From Myxococcota bacterium (GTDB lineage Bacteria; Myxococcota_A; Polyangia; Polyangiales; Houyiibacteriaceae), in assembly GCA_028284955.1 (NCBI GenBank), contig JANQQS010000026.1:18068-82067 (forward strand): a stretch of 64,000 nucleotides of DNA, in the 5' to 3' direction. The translations under genes were made by a program, and so were the position numbers. Position 1 is the stretch's first letter, and each line of letters starts with the position of its first letter. The notes under the pieces were generated by a model. That model had not been told where the DNA came from, did no database searches, and saw only the letters and a program-made list of their open reading frames with translations. Positions 1 through 10,654 of the stretch are shown in pieces.

Positions 1-327
1 GATCTCGGCGACGACGCAGTCACCATCCAGCCGCCGCGAGATTGGATCGAAGTGCAGGTAGTGGGGCAACAGACCGATTGGCCCGTCGAATACTTCGGAG
101 ACTCGCTCATAGAGTCGTGGAGCGACCGGCACTGTGCTCAGATCCACCACGATATCCGGCCGTCGGTTGGCACGCGAGAGCAAGCCGCGGAGCTTCTCAA
201 TCTCGCGTTCTACCTCTCTCGGGGAGTTCGCGCCTATCGCCACCGCAGTTCTGACTGGCAGTCCCCCGCCCACGGCTAGGTAGCCTCGATTTGTCCGCAG
301 GCGTACGTGTCCAGGCTCGCGCCTCAT
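1..327 (-). CDS. ThiC-related protein, N-terminal part (runs off window)
   Basis: The frame is open from an ATG at 325-327 to the window edge, giving 109 residues with no stop. The segment LPVRTAVAIGANSPREVERE, followed by IEKLRG, PDIVVDLST and FDGPIGLLPHY, resembles the start of the barrel in the ThiC (phosphomethylpyrimidine synthase) family, which reads roughly ANIG-SS--EEE-EK, ADTVMDLSTG and PVPIGTVPIYQA in well-known members. ThiC is a radical-SAM enzyme that makes the pyrimidine part of thiamine. The N-terminus here is much shorter than in E. coli ThiC, so this may be a ThiC paralogue and not the thiamine enzyme itself. The catalytic cysteine motif would lie outside the window. I see no Shine-Dalgarno and no thi-box riboswitch upstream. 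The family call is an inference from motif resemblance. Confidence 0.5.
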   Translation of the reverse strand, partial: MRREPGHVRLRTNRGYLAVGGGLPVRTAVAIGANSPREVEREIEKLRGLLSRANRRPDIVVDLSTVPVAPRLYERVSEVFDGPIGLLPHYLHFDPISRRLDGDCVVAEI

Positions 328-470
328 CTATTCGAGTCTCGCAGCTCAAGCGGGAACTGCCAACCAACGGGCAGATACAGAAATTGCGCACAGTGCATCA
401 ACCAACGGGAGGCGGCGATTTGCCATCGAATCGGATAATGACCGACTGGCGGTGTGGTCCGCGGACGAGG

Positions 471-800
471 CTAACACCGAACTGCGACCTTCAGCCAACT
501 CCCTCTGACATGGGTGATGTCGAAGCAGCCCTCTCTAACTTGCAGCACGAACAGGGTCTCATTCACCGTGTTCTCGCCACCCTTGATCAGATTGAGCTGG
601 CGGCGATAGACCTGCACGCCCATGCCGCTGCCACAACCGCGCTGGCCACCCTCAACGAACTTCCTAAAGTCGCGATGGAGGGCAGAAGGATCTTCGGAGA
701 CACCTTGACGCACTCCAAGGAATGAGTCGGTATAGCACTCGGTGAGTAGTTTCGAGCACGGCGGCATCCTGAAAACTTGCTCGCCGAGAATGTCCGTCAT
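471..800 (-). CDS. Hypothetical small protein (109 aa), doubtful
   Basis: An open frame of 109 codons lies between the ThiC-like fragment and the XRE-type regulator on the same strand. It contains several cysteines and the segment QVYRRQLNLIKGGENTVNE, which looks more protein-like than the shadows around it, but I recognise no domain. Its ATG overlaps the degraded end of the XRE gene, so it may be part of the same decayed locus. Treat it as a possible gene only. Confidence 0.25.
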   Translation of the reverse strand: MTDILGEQVFRMPPCSKLLTECYTDSFLGVRQGVSEDPSALHRDFRKFVEGGQRGCGSGMGVQVYRRQLNLIKGGENTVNETLFVLQVREGCFDITHVRGSWLKVAVRC

Positions 801-1156
801 CGGGAGCCTCGCGCAGGAGATCGGGGGAGCACCTGCAGGTCGTTGGTGTTAGGTCCTGGCGTTCGATCCGGCGGGCGAGGGCAAGACCTAGGTTCTGGTA
901 CTGAGGCGGTGCGCCCGCGAGCTCCAGTTGAACACCCTTGCTGAGTACCGACTGCCGTCGCAGCTCATCGGTAGTTACGCCGAGGAAGCGTCTCAGCCAG
1001 GCGCGGCCACCATTTCTCTCCGAAAGGTGCCCGCACGCCGCGCTCGACCTCACCGAGGTAGACATGTGAACAGCCCAGGGCGTCGGCCAGCTGTCGAAGG
1101 CTCCAACCTACCTCGCGCCGCTTCCTTCTGATGTACTGGCCGAACTGTGAATTCAT
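790..1156 (-). pseudogene. XRE-family helix-turn-helix regulator, frameshifted
   Basis: From the ATG at 1154-1156, which has a GGAG ribosome site six bases upstream, the protein begins MNSQFGQYIRRKRREVGWSL and continues RQLADALGCSHVYLGEVERG. This is a classic Cro/C1-type (XRE) DNA-binding domain in residues 1-55. The frame stops soon after LAETLPRRNYR. The neighbouring frame continues with GVTTDELRRQSVLSKGVQLE and LALARRIERQDL, the expected continuation. One extra base near 980-985 explains the break. A second disruption follows about 100 nt later, where the protein-like frame switches again (TNDLQVL in one frame, LREAPDDGH in another). Two lesions in one short gene favour a decaying gene over a single sequencing error. 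Its target is unknown; it may once have regulated the ThiC-like gene downstream. Confidence 0.6.
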
Positions 1157-1647
1157 AGGTTCTCCGTGTTGTAAGGCGCACTTAACTCCCCCGGTCAAGG
1201 CGGTCGCGTCAACGCCCCGGGATGATCGGCCGAACCAGCCGACTCACGATGCTCGGAAGTCGGTCCCGTACCCCGACGACTACTTCATTTGGCTGTCGAC
1301 ACGGTGCTCAAAGAGCGGACCATCTCGCTCCCTCATGTCCTCATGAGCTCCTCGCACGGTTGGCCAAAAGCCGAAACGCCAGAACTCCGCCTTCGGATAA
1401 GGCGCTCAAGATACTTCCCAGTAGGCTCGCAGATGGCCTTGGGGTCGCCGGGGCGTCGTCCGTGCCAACCGGCCAGTAGGCCGAAACCCCGGTTGGCGCG
1501 GACGCCGAGGGGGACTTGCGCGGCGTAAGGAATACGCCACCAGTCTTGAGACGGCGCCGCATCTGCAAGTCCCCCGTCCCCGGCGACCCCAAGGCCATCT
1601 GCGAGCCGGGTGCACTAAGAGCACGTGCGCCCTGGACCCTCAAAAAA
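1157..1647. other. Non-coding stretch between gyrB and the XRE remnant
   Basis: About 490 bases without a convincing gene. Frames here translate to Arg/Pro/Ser-rich low-complexity peptides typical of non-coding GC-rich DNA. The only clear structure is the nested palindrome at 1424-1607, listed separately, which begins about 40 nt after the gyrB stop codon. Confidence 0.6.
1424..1607. repeat. 184-bp nested palindromic element
   Basis: The ends 1424-1453 and 1578-1607 form a perfect 30-bp inverted repeat. Inside, 1457-1472 pairs with 1489-1504 (16 bp with one G-T pair), 1509-1519 pairs with 1565-1575 (11 bp, perfect), and a small hairpin GGCGTA/TACGCC sits near 1522-1538. The whole unit could fold as a long stem carrying two arms. 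It carries no gene. It could be a MITE-like remnant or a large 3' structure for gyrB. Confidence 0.75.
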
Positions 1648-4122
<2,475 letters not shown>

Positions 4123-4204
4123 TTAGAGCCTAGCCTCCGCGGAGGTTTGGCGCAAGACTGAGACCAAGGCACAACCCATTGAAAACAAAAGGAAAATAAC
4201 GACC

Positions 4205-5425
4205 CTATCCCGGCTCTCGAGCCGCCGCGGAAACCGCCTCCAAACGCGCCCGAACCTGCGCCGGATTCAGGGTCGAACGGTACACATAGAGCGCGCCCGG
4301 CAAGTCGTCCTCAAGAACCGATTCACTCACCCGCAGCCGCTTGGGCACCGCAAACACAATCGGTTGTTTCAGGCCTTCGGTAACCAGCTCCACCCGCTTC
4401 CACACCGCGTCGCGGCTCCAAAACCCGAGCACTTCAAGATAGACTCGGTCTTCGTCTCGCGTGAACACCAAGTCGGGCACGCAGAGGCCAATGCCGGGCA
4501 AGTGCAGAATGTCGCCGCAAGACTGCGCGCTCCACCCTCCGAGAGAACTTTGTTCAAACTTCGCGCGAAGCGTTTCAACTTCTTCCGGCAACGAGGCTTC
4601 GGTGTTCTCGCGTTCGTGGTGTGACCCGCTCAGCTCGAAGGTAAGGCGCTCTCTCGTCTTTCCCCAACGAACCACGGCACGAAGAGAAAACCGAGTGCAC
4701 GCCCGCAGCGACGGCAAGAGCAGCGCCAGTTGAAGGCCATACTTCGTGACGGAGGCGAACAAACTGTAGGGGCCATCGATCTCGATGCGGTACCCCGTAT
4801 CCACCTCGTGCACCGAATAAAGCAGGCGCAAGAATTTCATCTTTCGGAATAGATCGCGAAGCGCGGCTGCTGAGTCGCACTGCACATCTACTGTCACGCG
4901 TTCCGCGCGAAGGAGCACCGCCTGGGCTTGCGCCGAATCGTATTCGTCGATCAACGCCTCTGCCGAAAGCGCTTGAAAATCACGCAGCCGATGAGCCGTT
5001 TTGAGATCGGAATAGAGTCCTTCTTCCAGGTCGCTCGCGGAGATACCCATTTCGTCGGCGCACTGCGCAATCATCTCGTCGCGATCAAAAGGCTGGCCCG
5101 CGTCGAGCTCCGCGCGCGCTCGGCTCGCCTTCGAAAACACCGAGGCGCGAAGTTCTCGAGCCCTCGACTCGAGCCCGGAGTCAAAGTCGCAGCGGTCCAA
5201 CACAAGCTTGCGCAGCCCTAGCGCGACGCGTTTCTCGCGAGCCGAATAAGAAACGCCGCCAAACGCCCGCTCCACCTCGCCGCGAGTGTTCCCGACGCTC
5301 TGCACCGCGATGTCGATATACTGCGCGCCGATCGCAAGCGCGCGATCTCGGGCTCCGGACGCCCACTTGGTAAGGCAGAGCTTGTCCCCGCGCTTTCGTG
5401 CACGGACGAGATCAGCGGTAAGCAC
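4205..5425 (-). CDS. Bax1-like nuclease (DUF790 family), partner of XPB
   Basis: The 406-residue protein begins MLTADLVRARKRGDKLCLTK, typical of the DUF790 family, whose archaeal member Bax1 binds the XPB helicase and acts as a structure-specific nuclease in a nucleotide-excision-repair-like reaction. The C-terminal part carries a PD-(D/E)xK-type signature: VPDLVFTRDEDRVYLEVLGF at about residues 315-335, where P-D and E-V-L occupy the expected catalytic positions, followed by a basic helix (WKRVELV). Its ATG overlaps the end of the XPB-like helicase gene by 14 nt, so the two are almost certainly translationally coupled. Length is close to the archaeal family. That it works as a helicase-nuclease pair is an inference from family and context. 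The main uncertainty is its natural DNA substrate. Confidence 0.85.
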   Translation of the reverse strand: MLTADLVRARKRGDKLCLTKWASGARDRALAIGAQYIDIAVQSVGNTRGEVERAFGGVSYSAREKRVALGLRKLVLDRCDFDSGLESRARELRASVFSKASRARAELDAGQPFDRDEMIAQCADEMGISASDLEEGLYSDLKTAHRLRDFQALSAEALIDEYDSAQAQAVLLRAERVTVDVQCDSAAALRDLFRKMKFLRLLYSVHEVDTGYRIEIDGPYSLFASVTKYGLQLALLLPSLRACTRFSLRAVVRWGKTRERLTFELSGSHHERENTEASLPEEVETLRAKFEQSSLGGWSAQSCGDILHLPGIGLCVPDLVFTRDEDRVYLEVLGFWSRDAVWKRVELVTEGLKQPIVFAVPKRLRVSESVLEDDLPGALYVYRSTLNPAQVRARLEAVSAAAREPG

Positions 5426-6779
5426 TGTGTTCTCGCCGTCTCTGGCTCACGTCTTGCTCGGTCGTGCGAGCCGTCACGAGTTCATACAAGCGGGCTTGTT
5501 TTCCATCCTTCTTGCGGAGGATTCGACCCAAACGCTGAACGTGTTCGCGCACCGATCCGCTCCCCGACACCACGATCGCGACGTTGGCATCAGGAACGTC
5601 GACGCCCTCGTTGAGCACTTTCGAGGTTGCCACCGCGCGGTAGGTTCCTTCCGCGAATCGTTTTAGTATTTCGCTGCGCTCGCTGACTTTGGTTTGGTGG
5701 GTAATCACTGGAACCAGCATGCGGCGAGAGATCTCATAGGCCGTGCGGTTGTCTTGCGTGAACACAATCGTTCGGTCGATACGATGACGATGCAATAGAT
5801 GCTCTACGTAGGCGAGCTTGGCCGGAGCGCCAAACGCGATGTTCCGCTGTTTTTGATAGCTCTCCATGGCCCGGCGGCCTTCGTCGCTCCACGCGCTTCG
5901 CTTGATAAACTCGCCCCAGCCGCTGGGCGAACCGAGACGAATTCCTTGGCTCATGATGAACTGACGATACGTACGTCGCGCATCGTCGTATTCACGACGC
6001 TCCTCGTCCGATAGCTCCACCGAAATCGAAATCGTTTCGTAGTCGGCGAGGTATTCGCCCGACATCTCCACAATGTCATGTCGACATACGGTCGGCCCGA
6101 TCAGCGAAGCAAGCCGATGATCAAGCCCATCCGCGCGCTCGGGTGTCGCGGTAAGTCCCAGCCGAAACGGCGCAATGCTCAGCTGGGCGCTCAGCGCATA
6201 CGTCTCGCTCGGCAGATGGTGGCATTCGTCAAAGATCACCGTTCCGAATCGACGCCCAAGATGCTCCATATGGAGATAGGCGGAGTCATAGGTTGTGACA
6301 GTGATGGGTTCGACTCGATACTCGCCGCCGCCAATGACGCCAATCTCTCTGCCAAACCTGGTGCTGAGCACGTCGTGCCACTGCCGAACCAAGTCGAGCG
6401 TTGGCGCAATAACCAGCGCGTCGCGCCGTTTGCGATCGATCGCCATGACGCCGACCAAGGTTTTTCCTGCGCCCGTCGGAAGCACCACGACACCTCGACC
6501 GCGCGCGGCAAGCCATGCATCGAGGGCTTCCTTCTGGTACGGCCGCGGTTTTTGGGTGACGACAAGGCCGCGGTCGAGTTCCCCATACGCCGGAACGTCG
6601 TCACGATAGGGAATCTCCTGACGAACCAATTCTCGCACGATGGGCGCATAGGCCATGCCCGGAGCCCGAAACGCGCGGACCCGTTCATCCCAGGTGCATG
6701 GCTCAGCGAGCGGGGTCTCTTCGGATGCGTTGCGAATCTCGATGGTTCCGGACACAAAGGTGAGCGCGACCGGTTCCAC
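5412..6779 (-). CDS. XPB-like superfamily 2 DNA helicase
   Basis: A 455-residue SF2 helicase of the XPB/Rad25 type, a 3'-5' DNA translocase. Visible motifs: PYQKEAL (Q-like, about 80-86), motif I LPTGAGKT (100-107), motif II FDECHH (183-188), motif III LTATPER (209-215), motif V region LNEGVDVPDANVAIV and motif VI QRLGRILRKK near the C-terminus. A short N-terminal domain of about 75 residues precedes the core, as in compact prokaryotic XPB proteins. The downstream overlapping Bax1-like gene confirms the subtype. The start is 64 nt after the stop of the DUF4340 gene, so it might be read with the ABC cluster, although the functions are unrelated. I infer a role in DNA repair; a general DNA translocase role is the alternative. 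Confidence 0.9.
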   Translation of the reverse strand: MEPVALTFVSGTIEIRNASEETPLAEPCTWDERVRAFRAPGMAYAPIVRELVRQEIPYRDDVPAYGELDRGLVVTQKPRPYQKEALDAWLAARGRGVVVLPTGAGKTLVGVMAIDRKRRDALVIAPTLDLVRQWHDVLSTRFGREIGVIGGGEYRVEPITVTTYDSAYLHMEHLGRRFGTVIFDECHHLPSETYALSAQLSIAPFRLGLTATPERADGLDHRLASLIGPTVCRHDIVEMSGEYLADYETISISVELSDEERREYDDARRTYRQFIMSQGIRLGSPSGWGEFIKRSAWSDEGRRAMESYQKQRNIAFGAPAKLAYVEHLLHRHRIDRTIVFTQDNRTAYEISRRMLVPVITHQTKVSERSEILKRFAEGTYRAVATSKVLNEGVDVPDANVAIVVSGSGSVREHVQRLGRILRKKDGKQARLYELVTARTTEQDVSQRRREHSAYR

Positions 6780-6843
6780 ATCGACTCCTCAGTGGATGTC
6801 CCTCGGGCGGCAACTCAATGCTTGCTCGGAAGCAAGATCGAAC

Positions 6844-8043
6844 TCAATGCGCGTGTCCAGCATGCGGATCCGCGGGCGCGGCACCAGGCGAAGCTGCGCC
6901 AGCCCCCGATGGTTTGGCACCGGGCGGATTGGCACCGGGCGGATTGGCACCGGGCGGATTGGCACCGGGCGGACGGGCACCGGGCGGGGCGCTGGTACCA
7001 GAGGACTGGGCGGGCGAAACACCGGCCGGCGATTCGTCTTTCTTAGGTTCGGCGGCGGGCGCTGGCTGCAACCCGAGCACTACGCGGAGATCGTCTTCTA
7101 CCTGCTTGGCCGTCGACGCGACGATCCGCGCCCAGGTTCGAGTCACTCCGCTGCGCGCGTAGTAGGCCGGTTGCCCTGCTTCCGCTTTGACCATCTCGAT
7201 CTTCTCGAGCACTTTCCCGCGCGGATTCGAAAACTCGACCGTCATGATCGGCGTGAGCGCCGCGCTCTCTCCCTCGATGTCGCTCCCTGGAGCCGCTTTT
7301 TCATCCAGATATTTCTGCACGCGAAGCGCGTCCACGCGTTCCAGCCAGTTGGAGTAAAGCTCATTGCGCCGATCCGGCGCCTCTGCATCGACCCATTCTG
7401 CTTTGTCGGGGTCGAGGCGATTGCGGTGCTCAAGTTTTTTGTTTCGCTCGAACCCTTTCACCGATGCGGAGGCGAGTTTGGTCTTCTCCACGTCCATCAG
7501 CTCGCGCTGCATCAGGCGGAATTCGGCCGACTCGATATCTTTGAGAATCGCCGAGTTCAGAAGGTATACCGACCCGCCACCCTTGGCACGTGCGTAGCGG
7601 TCGCCGACGCCAAACGCCGAACCGCCGATCTCGAACGTTCGCTTTTTCCCGCCGCAGCGCATCACGAGCTGGCTCTGCGGCTTGTCGAGCTCGATTTCCT
7701 TGAGCTGTTTCTTCTTGAGCTTTCCGAGCGACCGCTGCGCGACAAAGGGGGCAACCGTTTTGAGGTAGTCTTTGACCGCTTTGCTGCCTACGAATCGCTT
7801 GGTGTCTGGCTTGCCCTTTTCCGGCGTTTTCTTCACCGTGATCCAGAAGTATCCAGAGCGGCGCGCAATGATGGTTTCTTGCGTCTTTTTCTTTAGACGA
7901 ACTTCTTTGACGTCGCCCGCATCGCAGTCCCACACCGTAACCGCATCCGCGGCGCGTTCCGGCGCGTCGCCTTCCGTCCACACGCTGTAGGCGAGCCAAA
8001 GGCCGCCAAGCGCCAGCACTGCGTGCGCGATCACGCTCTTCAT
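6844..8043 (-). CDS. DUF4340 domain protein with N-terminal membrane anchor
   Basis: The 399-residue protein starts with a hydrophobic segment (VIAHAVLALGGLWLAYSVW, residues 4-22) that should act as a signal anchor, then a long charged domain with repeating beta-strand segments such as VWDCDAGDVKEVRLKKK, typical of DUF4340 proteins encoded beside GldG-like ABC components. The last 60 residues are low complexity: five near-identical five-residue units with the core PPGAN, then a histidine-containing end (DPHAGHAH). The units come from the 15-nt tandem repeat at 6911-6985. The ATG overlaps the stop of the GldG-like gene by 4 nt, so it is the last gene of a tightly coupled four-gene cluster. The molecular role of DUF4340 is not known; periplasmic work with the ABC complex is likely. 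Confidence 0.8.
   Translation of the reverse strand: MKSVIAHAVLALGGLWLAYSVWTEGDAPERAADAVTVWDCDAGDVKEVRLKKKTQETIIARRSGYFWITVKKTPEKGKPDTKRFVGSKAVKDYLKTVAPFVAQRSLGKLKKKQLKEIELDKPQSQLVMRCGGKKRTFEIGGSAFGVGDRYARAKGGGSVYLLNSAILKDIESAEFRLMQRELMDVEKTKLASASVKGFERNKKLEHRNRLDPDKAEWVDAEAPDRRNELYSNWLERVDALRVQKYLDEKAAPGSDIEGESAALTPIMTVEFSNPRGKVLEKIEMVKAEAGQPAYYARSGVTRTWARIVASTAKQVEDDLRVVLGLQPAPAAEPKKDESPAGVSPAQSSGTSAPPGARPPGANPPGANPPGANPPGAKPSGAGAASPGAAPADPHAGHAH
6911..6985. repeat. 15-nt tandem repeat, five copies, in frame
   Basis: Five units of GGATTGGCACCGGGC lie in tandem, the middle three identical and the outer two with one to three changes. They encode the Pro-Gly-Ala-Asn repeats at the C-terminus of the DUF4340 protein. 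The unit length is a multiple of three, so copy changes keep the frame. Confidence 0.9.
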
Positions 8044-9938
8044 GATGCGCTCCCTCGATTACCCTTCGGTCCTCCCGAAGAGGTTTCTTTCTTTTTCGAT
8101 TTCTTCGGGCGGTAGCGCCGATACGCCACGATAAACCCGATGAGGAGAATCGGCACCGGCGCGCCAAAGCTGGTCGCATAAAACCAGACCTTGTCCTCGT
8201 CGCGGGTATGCTCGATCTTCACGTCTTCCTCGGACGCGGTTTCGCCGACGATCTGGTCTTGTCCGAGAAGCCACTGCATGACGTCGGAGAAAATCAGTGC
8301 GTTTCCGGGATTGCGAATCACCTGGTCAGTGACGAAATCGGCGTCGGCGATCACCACTGCGCGACCCTCTTCGCCTTTAGGATTCTTGACTGTGATCGCA
8401 GCCATCACGTTGGCCTCTTCAAGCGCCTCGTCTGGGCCGCGCTGAAAATCGCCATCGAGGTCGCGCCACACATCACGCGCGGTGCGCACCGGGAACACGA
8501 CTTGCACACCCTTCGGAGTAGACTTGGCGGTCTCGAGAGATCCACCTTGCACGAGCACCGCCGCGAGCTGCGCGGAGTGACGGCTCGCAAGGGTCACCGT
8601 GGGGTGGGAGCTGAACCGGTTGGTGAAGACCAGCGTGCGGTCGGCGAGGGTGTGGGTTCGGCGAACGTGGTTGCGCTCGCTTGCGAGCGTGCCGGGTTTG
8701 ATATTGATGCCCAGCCCAGCGAGAAGTGGCTCGAGGCCGTGATTGTCGCCCGGATCCACCAGCACCACCAGGCGCCCTCCGCCAGTACGCAGGTACTCGA
8801 GCAAAGCCGCGTTCTCTTCTGGAAGAAGCGGCTCTCGAGGGCCGACTACCGCCACGGCAGGCGCGCCCGCGGGCACGGCATTGGCGAGCCCTTGCGCCAT
8901 CCCCAGCGGGGTCGTGGTGATGTTCGAGCGACCAAGCGCGTTCATGAGCTCGCTGAGCCGCAGCGGTACCGGATCTCCATCCGCTCCCATGCGCGAACGC
9001 TCTCGGTGACCCGCTGTCATGTGAAGTTCGCGACGCTGGCGAGTCAGCTTCACAAACGACTCTTGGAACGTCCCGTCCAGCGTTCGCAATCGGCTGCGAG
9101 CTGCACCGAGCTCGAGGCCGACTTCAAAGTTCTCTGCTTGCTGCGTTTTTTCTTTGCCTTTGAGCAGCACAACGAAACCATTGCCGCGAACTCGATGTTT
9201 TTTGGCTAGCGCGGGAACTAGAGCATGGTCGACACGCCGTACGGAGAGCTCCTTCCCCGCTTTATCGATTTCATCGAAGTAGGGCCTCAGCTTTTCATAA
9301 ACGTCGTTGACCCGGGGATAGAACAGGAGCACCTGGATCGGTTCGCCGAGTTTCTTGACCATCTTGGTCGTCGCGTCGCTCGGCCGCGTTGTCTTGAGGT
9401 ACGACACGTCCTTTTTGACGTCTCGCTTGGTCGTCGCGTAGTTGACGCTGACCAAGAACACGAGCGATAGCGCGAGGCTCACGCCGGAAAGCGCTGCGGC
9501 TCGGAATCGACGCATCTCCACCGATTGGCTGATCGGCATGCTCTGGAGCGCTGTTTCCATGAACAGCAACGCACAAAACGCGGTTCCCAGCACCGCCGGC
9601 CACAAGATTTTCAGTAGCGGCCCAATGCGATCCTCTGGACCGGTGTCGATCCCGAGCAGCTCGAGACCCCAATCGGTCGACAGGGCGTAGAGACCGAGCG
9701 CGATGACGATCGCGATATACGACCCGATGACCGCCAGCTCCGGACCGCGCGCAGCTTCTGCCACCTGCGAGCGCGCTACGAAGCGGTACGCGAGCGCTCC
9801 GAGCGCCCCGAGCCCGCCCAGAGCGAGCACCGCGTTGCGCGCGGTACCTTCTCCGAACAGCCGCTCCGCCAGAAATACAAGCACCACCGAACCGAGGATG
9901 CTCAGCGACGCGATGAGTCGACCGGCCTTCATCGCCAC
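8040..9938 (-). CDS. GldG-like ABC transport auxiliary membrane protein
   Basis: A 632-residue protein with several hydrophobic segments in its first 190 residues (for example VVLVFLAERLF and VIGSYIAIVIALGLYAL), a large extracytoplasmic domain, and one further membrane segment near the end (APVPILLIGFIVAYRRY) followed by a Lys-rich tail. The soluble part contains PIQVLLFYPRVNDVYEKLRP and LLPEENAALLEYLRTGGGRL, typical of the GldG / ABC-type auxiliary family. GldG works with GldF and GldA in Bacteroidetes gliding, but homologues are widespread in non-gliding bacteria and their substrate is unknown. The start overlaps the permease gene by 10 nt and the end overlaps the DUF4340 gene by 4 nt, so the set is translated as a unit. 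Confidence 0.85.
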   Translation of the reverse strand: MAMKAGRLIASLSILGSVVLVFLAERLFGEGTARNAVLALGGLGALGALAYRFVARSQVAEAARGPELAVIGSYIAIVIALGLYALSTDWGLELLGIDTGPEDRIGPLLKILWPAVLGTAFCALLFMETALQSMPISQSVEMRRFRAAALSGVSLALSLVFLVSVNYATTKRDVKKDVSYLKTTRPSDATTKMVKKLGEPIQVLLFYPRVNDVYEKLRPYFDEIDKAGKELSVRRVDHALVPALAKKHRVRGNGFVVLLKGKEKTQQAENFEVGLELGAARSRLRTLDGTFQESFVKLTRQRRELHMTAGHRERSRMGADGDPVPLRLSELMNALGRSNITTTPLGMAQGLANAVPAGAPAVAVVGPREPLLPEENAALLEYLRTGGGRLVVLVDPGDNHGLEPLLAGLGINIKPGTLASERNHVRRTHTLADRTLVFTNRFSSHPTVTLASRHSAQLAAVLVQGGSLETAKSTPKGVQVVFPVRTARDVWRDLDGDFQRGPDEALEEANVMAAITVKNPKGEEGRAVVIADADFVTDQVIRNPGNALIFSDVMQWLLGQDQIVGETASEEDVKIEHTRDEDKVWFYATSFGAPVPILLIGFIVAYRRYRPKKSKKKETSSGGPKGNRGSAS

Positions 9939-10654
9939 CTCTGACTCTGCAAGACGCGCGTCGCGGCAAGCAGCGAAATATAAATCATGGATAGGTAAAA
10001 CACGATGTCGCTAAGCTGAATCAAGCCCTGACGGAAGCTCGTGTAGTGCTTCCACACTGGAGCGAGATGCGCGATGACGTCCTGTAGTGGGGGATCCGAA
10101 ATCCGCGCGATGAACCAGCTCAGCTCGAGGATGCCGACAAAGAATGCGGCCACGAGCACGCTGACGAAGGGATGCGGGGACAGCGCGGAAGCGAGCATTC
10201 CCACCGCCAGGATGGCCGCGCCGAGCAAGATCATGCCTCCGTAGCCGCCTGCGATGTGGCCGATCGATACCTTGCCGTTGACGAAAATCAGCGCCGGCAA
10301 GTAGAGGCTCAAGAGCACCACGATGCTCAAGAACACCAGCGACGAGAGAAACTTTCCGATCACGATTTCGCCTTCGCGAATCGGCGAGGTAAAGAGCAGC
10401 GTCTGAACGCCGTTGCTGCGCTCTTCGGCCAGCATGCGCATGGAAAACAGCACCGCGGTGGCCTCGGTGATGAACGCAGCGTTGAATAGAAATGTCTCGA
10501 GAACGATGGCCGAATATTGAGGCGAATCACCAACCGCGACCGAGTTGAACTGCAACGCATTAAGCAGAAGGGCGAACGCTGCGATCAGATAACCGCTCGG
10601 GGTGCGCATATACGCGCCGAGCTCGCGACCCATAATCAGGAGAATATTGCTCAT
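9929..10654 (-). CDS. ABC transporter permease (GldF/ABC-2 type)
   Basis: A 241-residue polytopic membrane protein starting MSNILLIMGRELGAYMRTPS, the usual opening of ABC-2 permeases, with about six hydrophobic segments. The cytoplasmic loop SNGVQTLLFTSPIREGEIVIGKFL contains the coupling-helix pattern of this family. It should form the membrane channel or mechanotransduction part served by the ATPase encoded just upstream, whose stop codon overlaps this ATG by 4 nt. The gene order ATPase, permease, GldG-like, DUF4340 matches Gld-type clusters. The transported substrate cannot be read from the sequence. Confidence 0.88.
   Translation of the reverse strand: MSNILLIMGRELGAYMRTPSGYLIAAFALLLNALQFNSVAVGDSPQYSAIVLETFLFNAAFITEATAVLFSMRMLAEERSNGVQTLLFTSPIREGEIVIGKFLSSLVFLSIVVLLSLYLPALIFVNGKVSIGHIAGGYGGMILLGAAILAVGMLASALSPHPFVSVLVAAFFVGILELSWFIARISDPPLQDVIAHLAPVWKHYTSFRQGLIQLSDIVFYLSMIYISLLAATRVLQSQRWR

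Noticed and set aside
1341..1643. 100-codon minus-strand frame over the 1424-1607 palindrome
   Set aside because: Its translation mirrors itself across the inverted repeat, and it has no domain or ribosome site.
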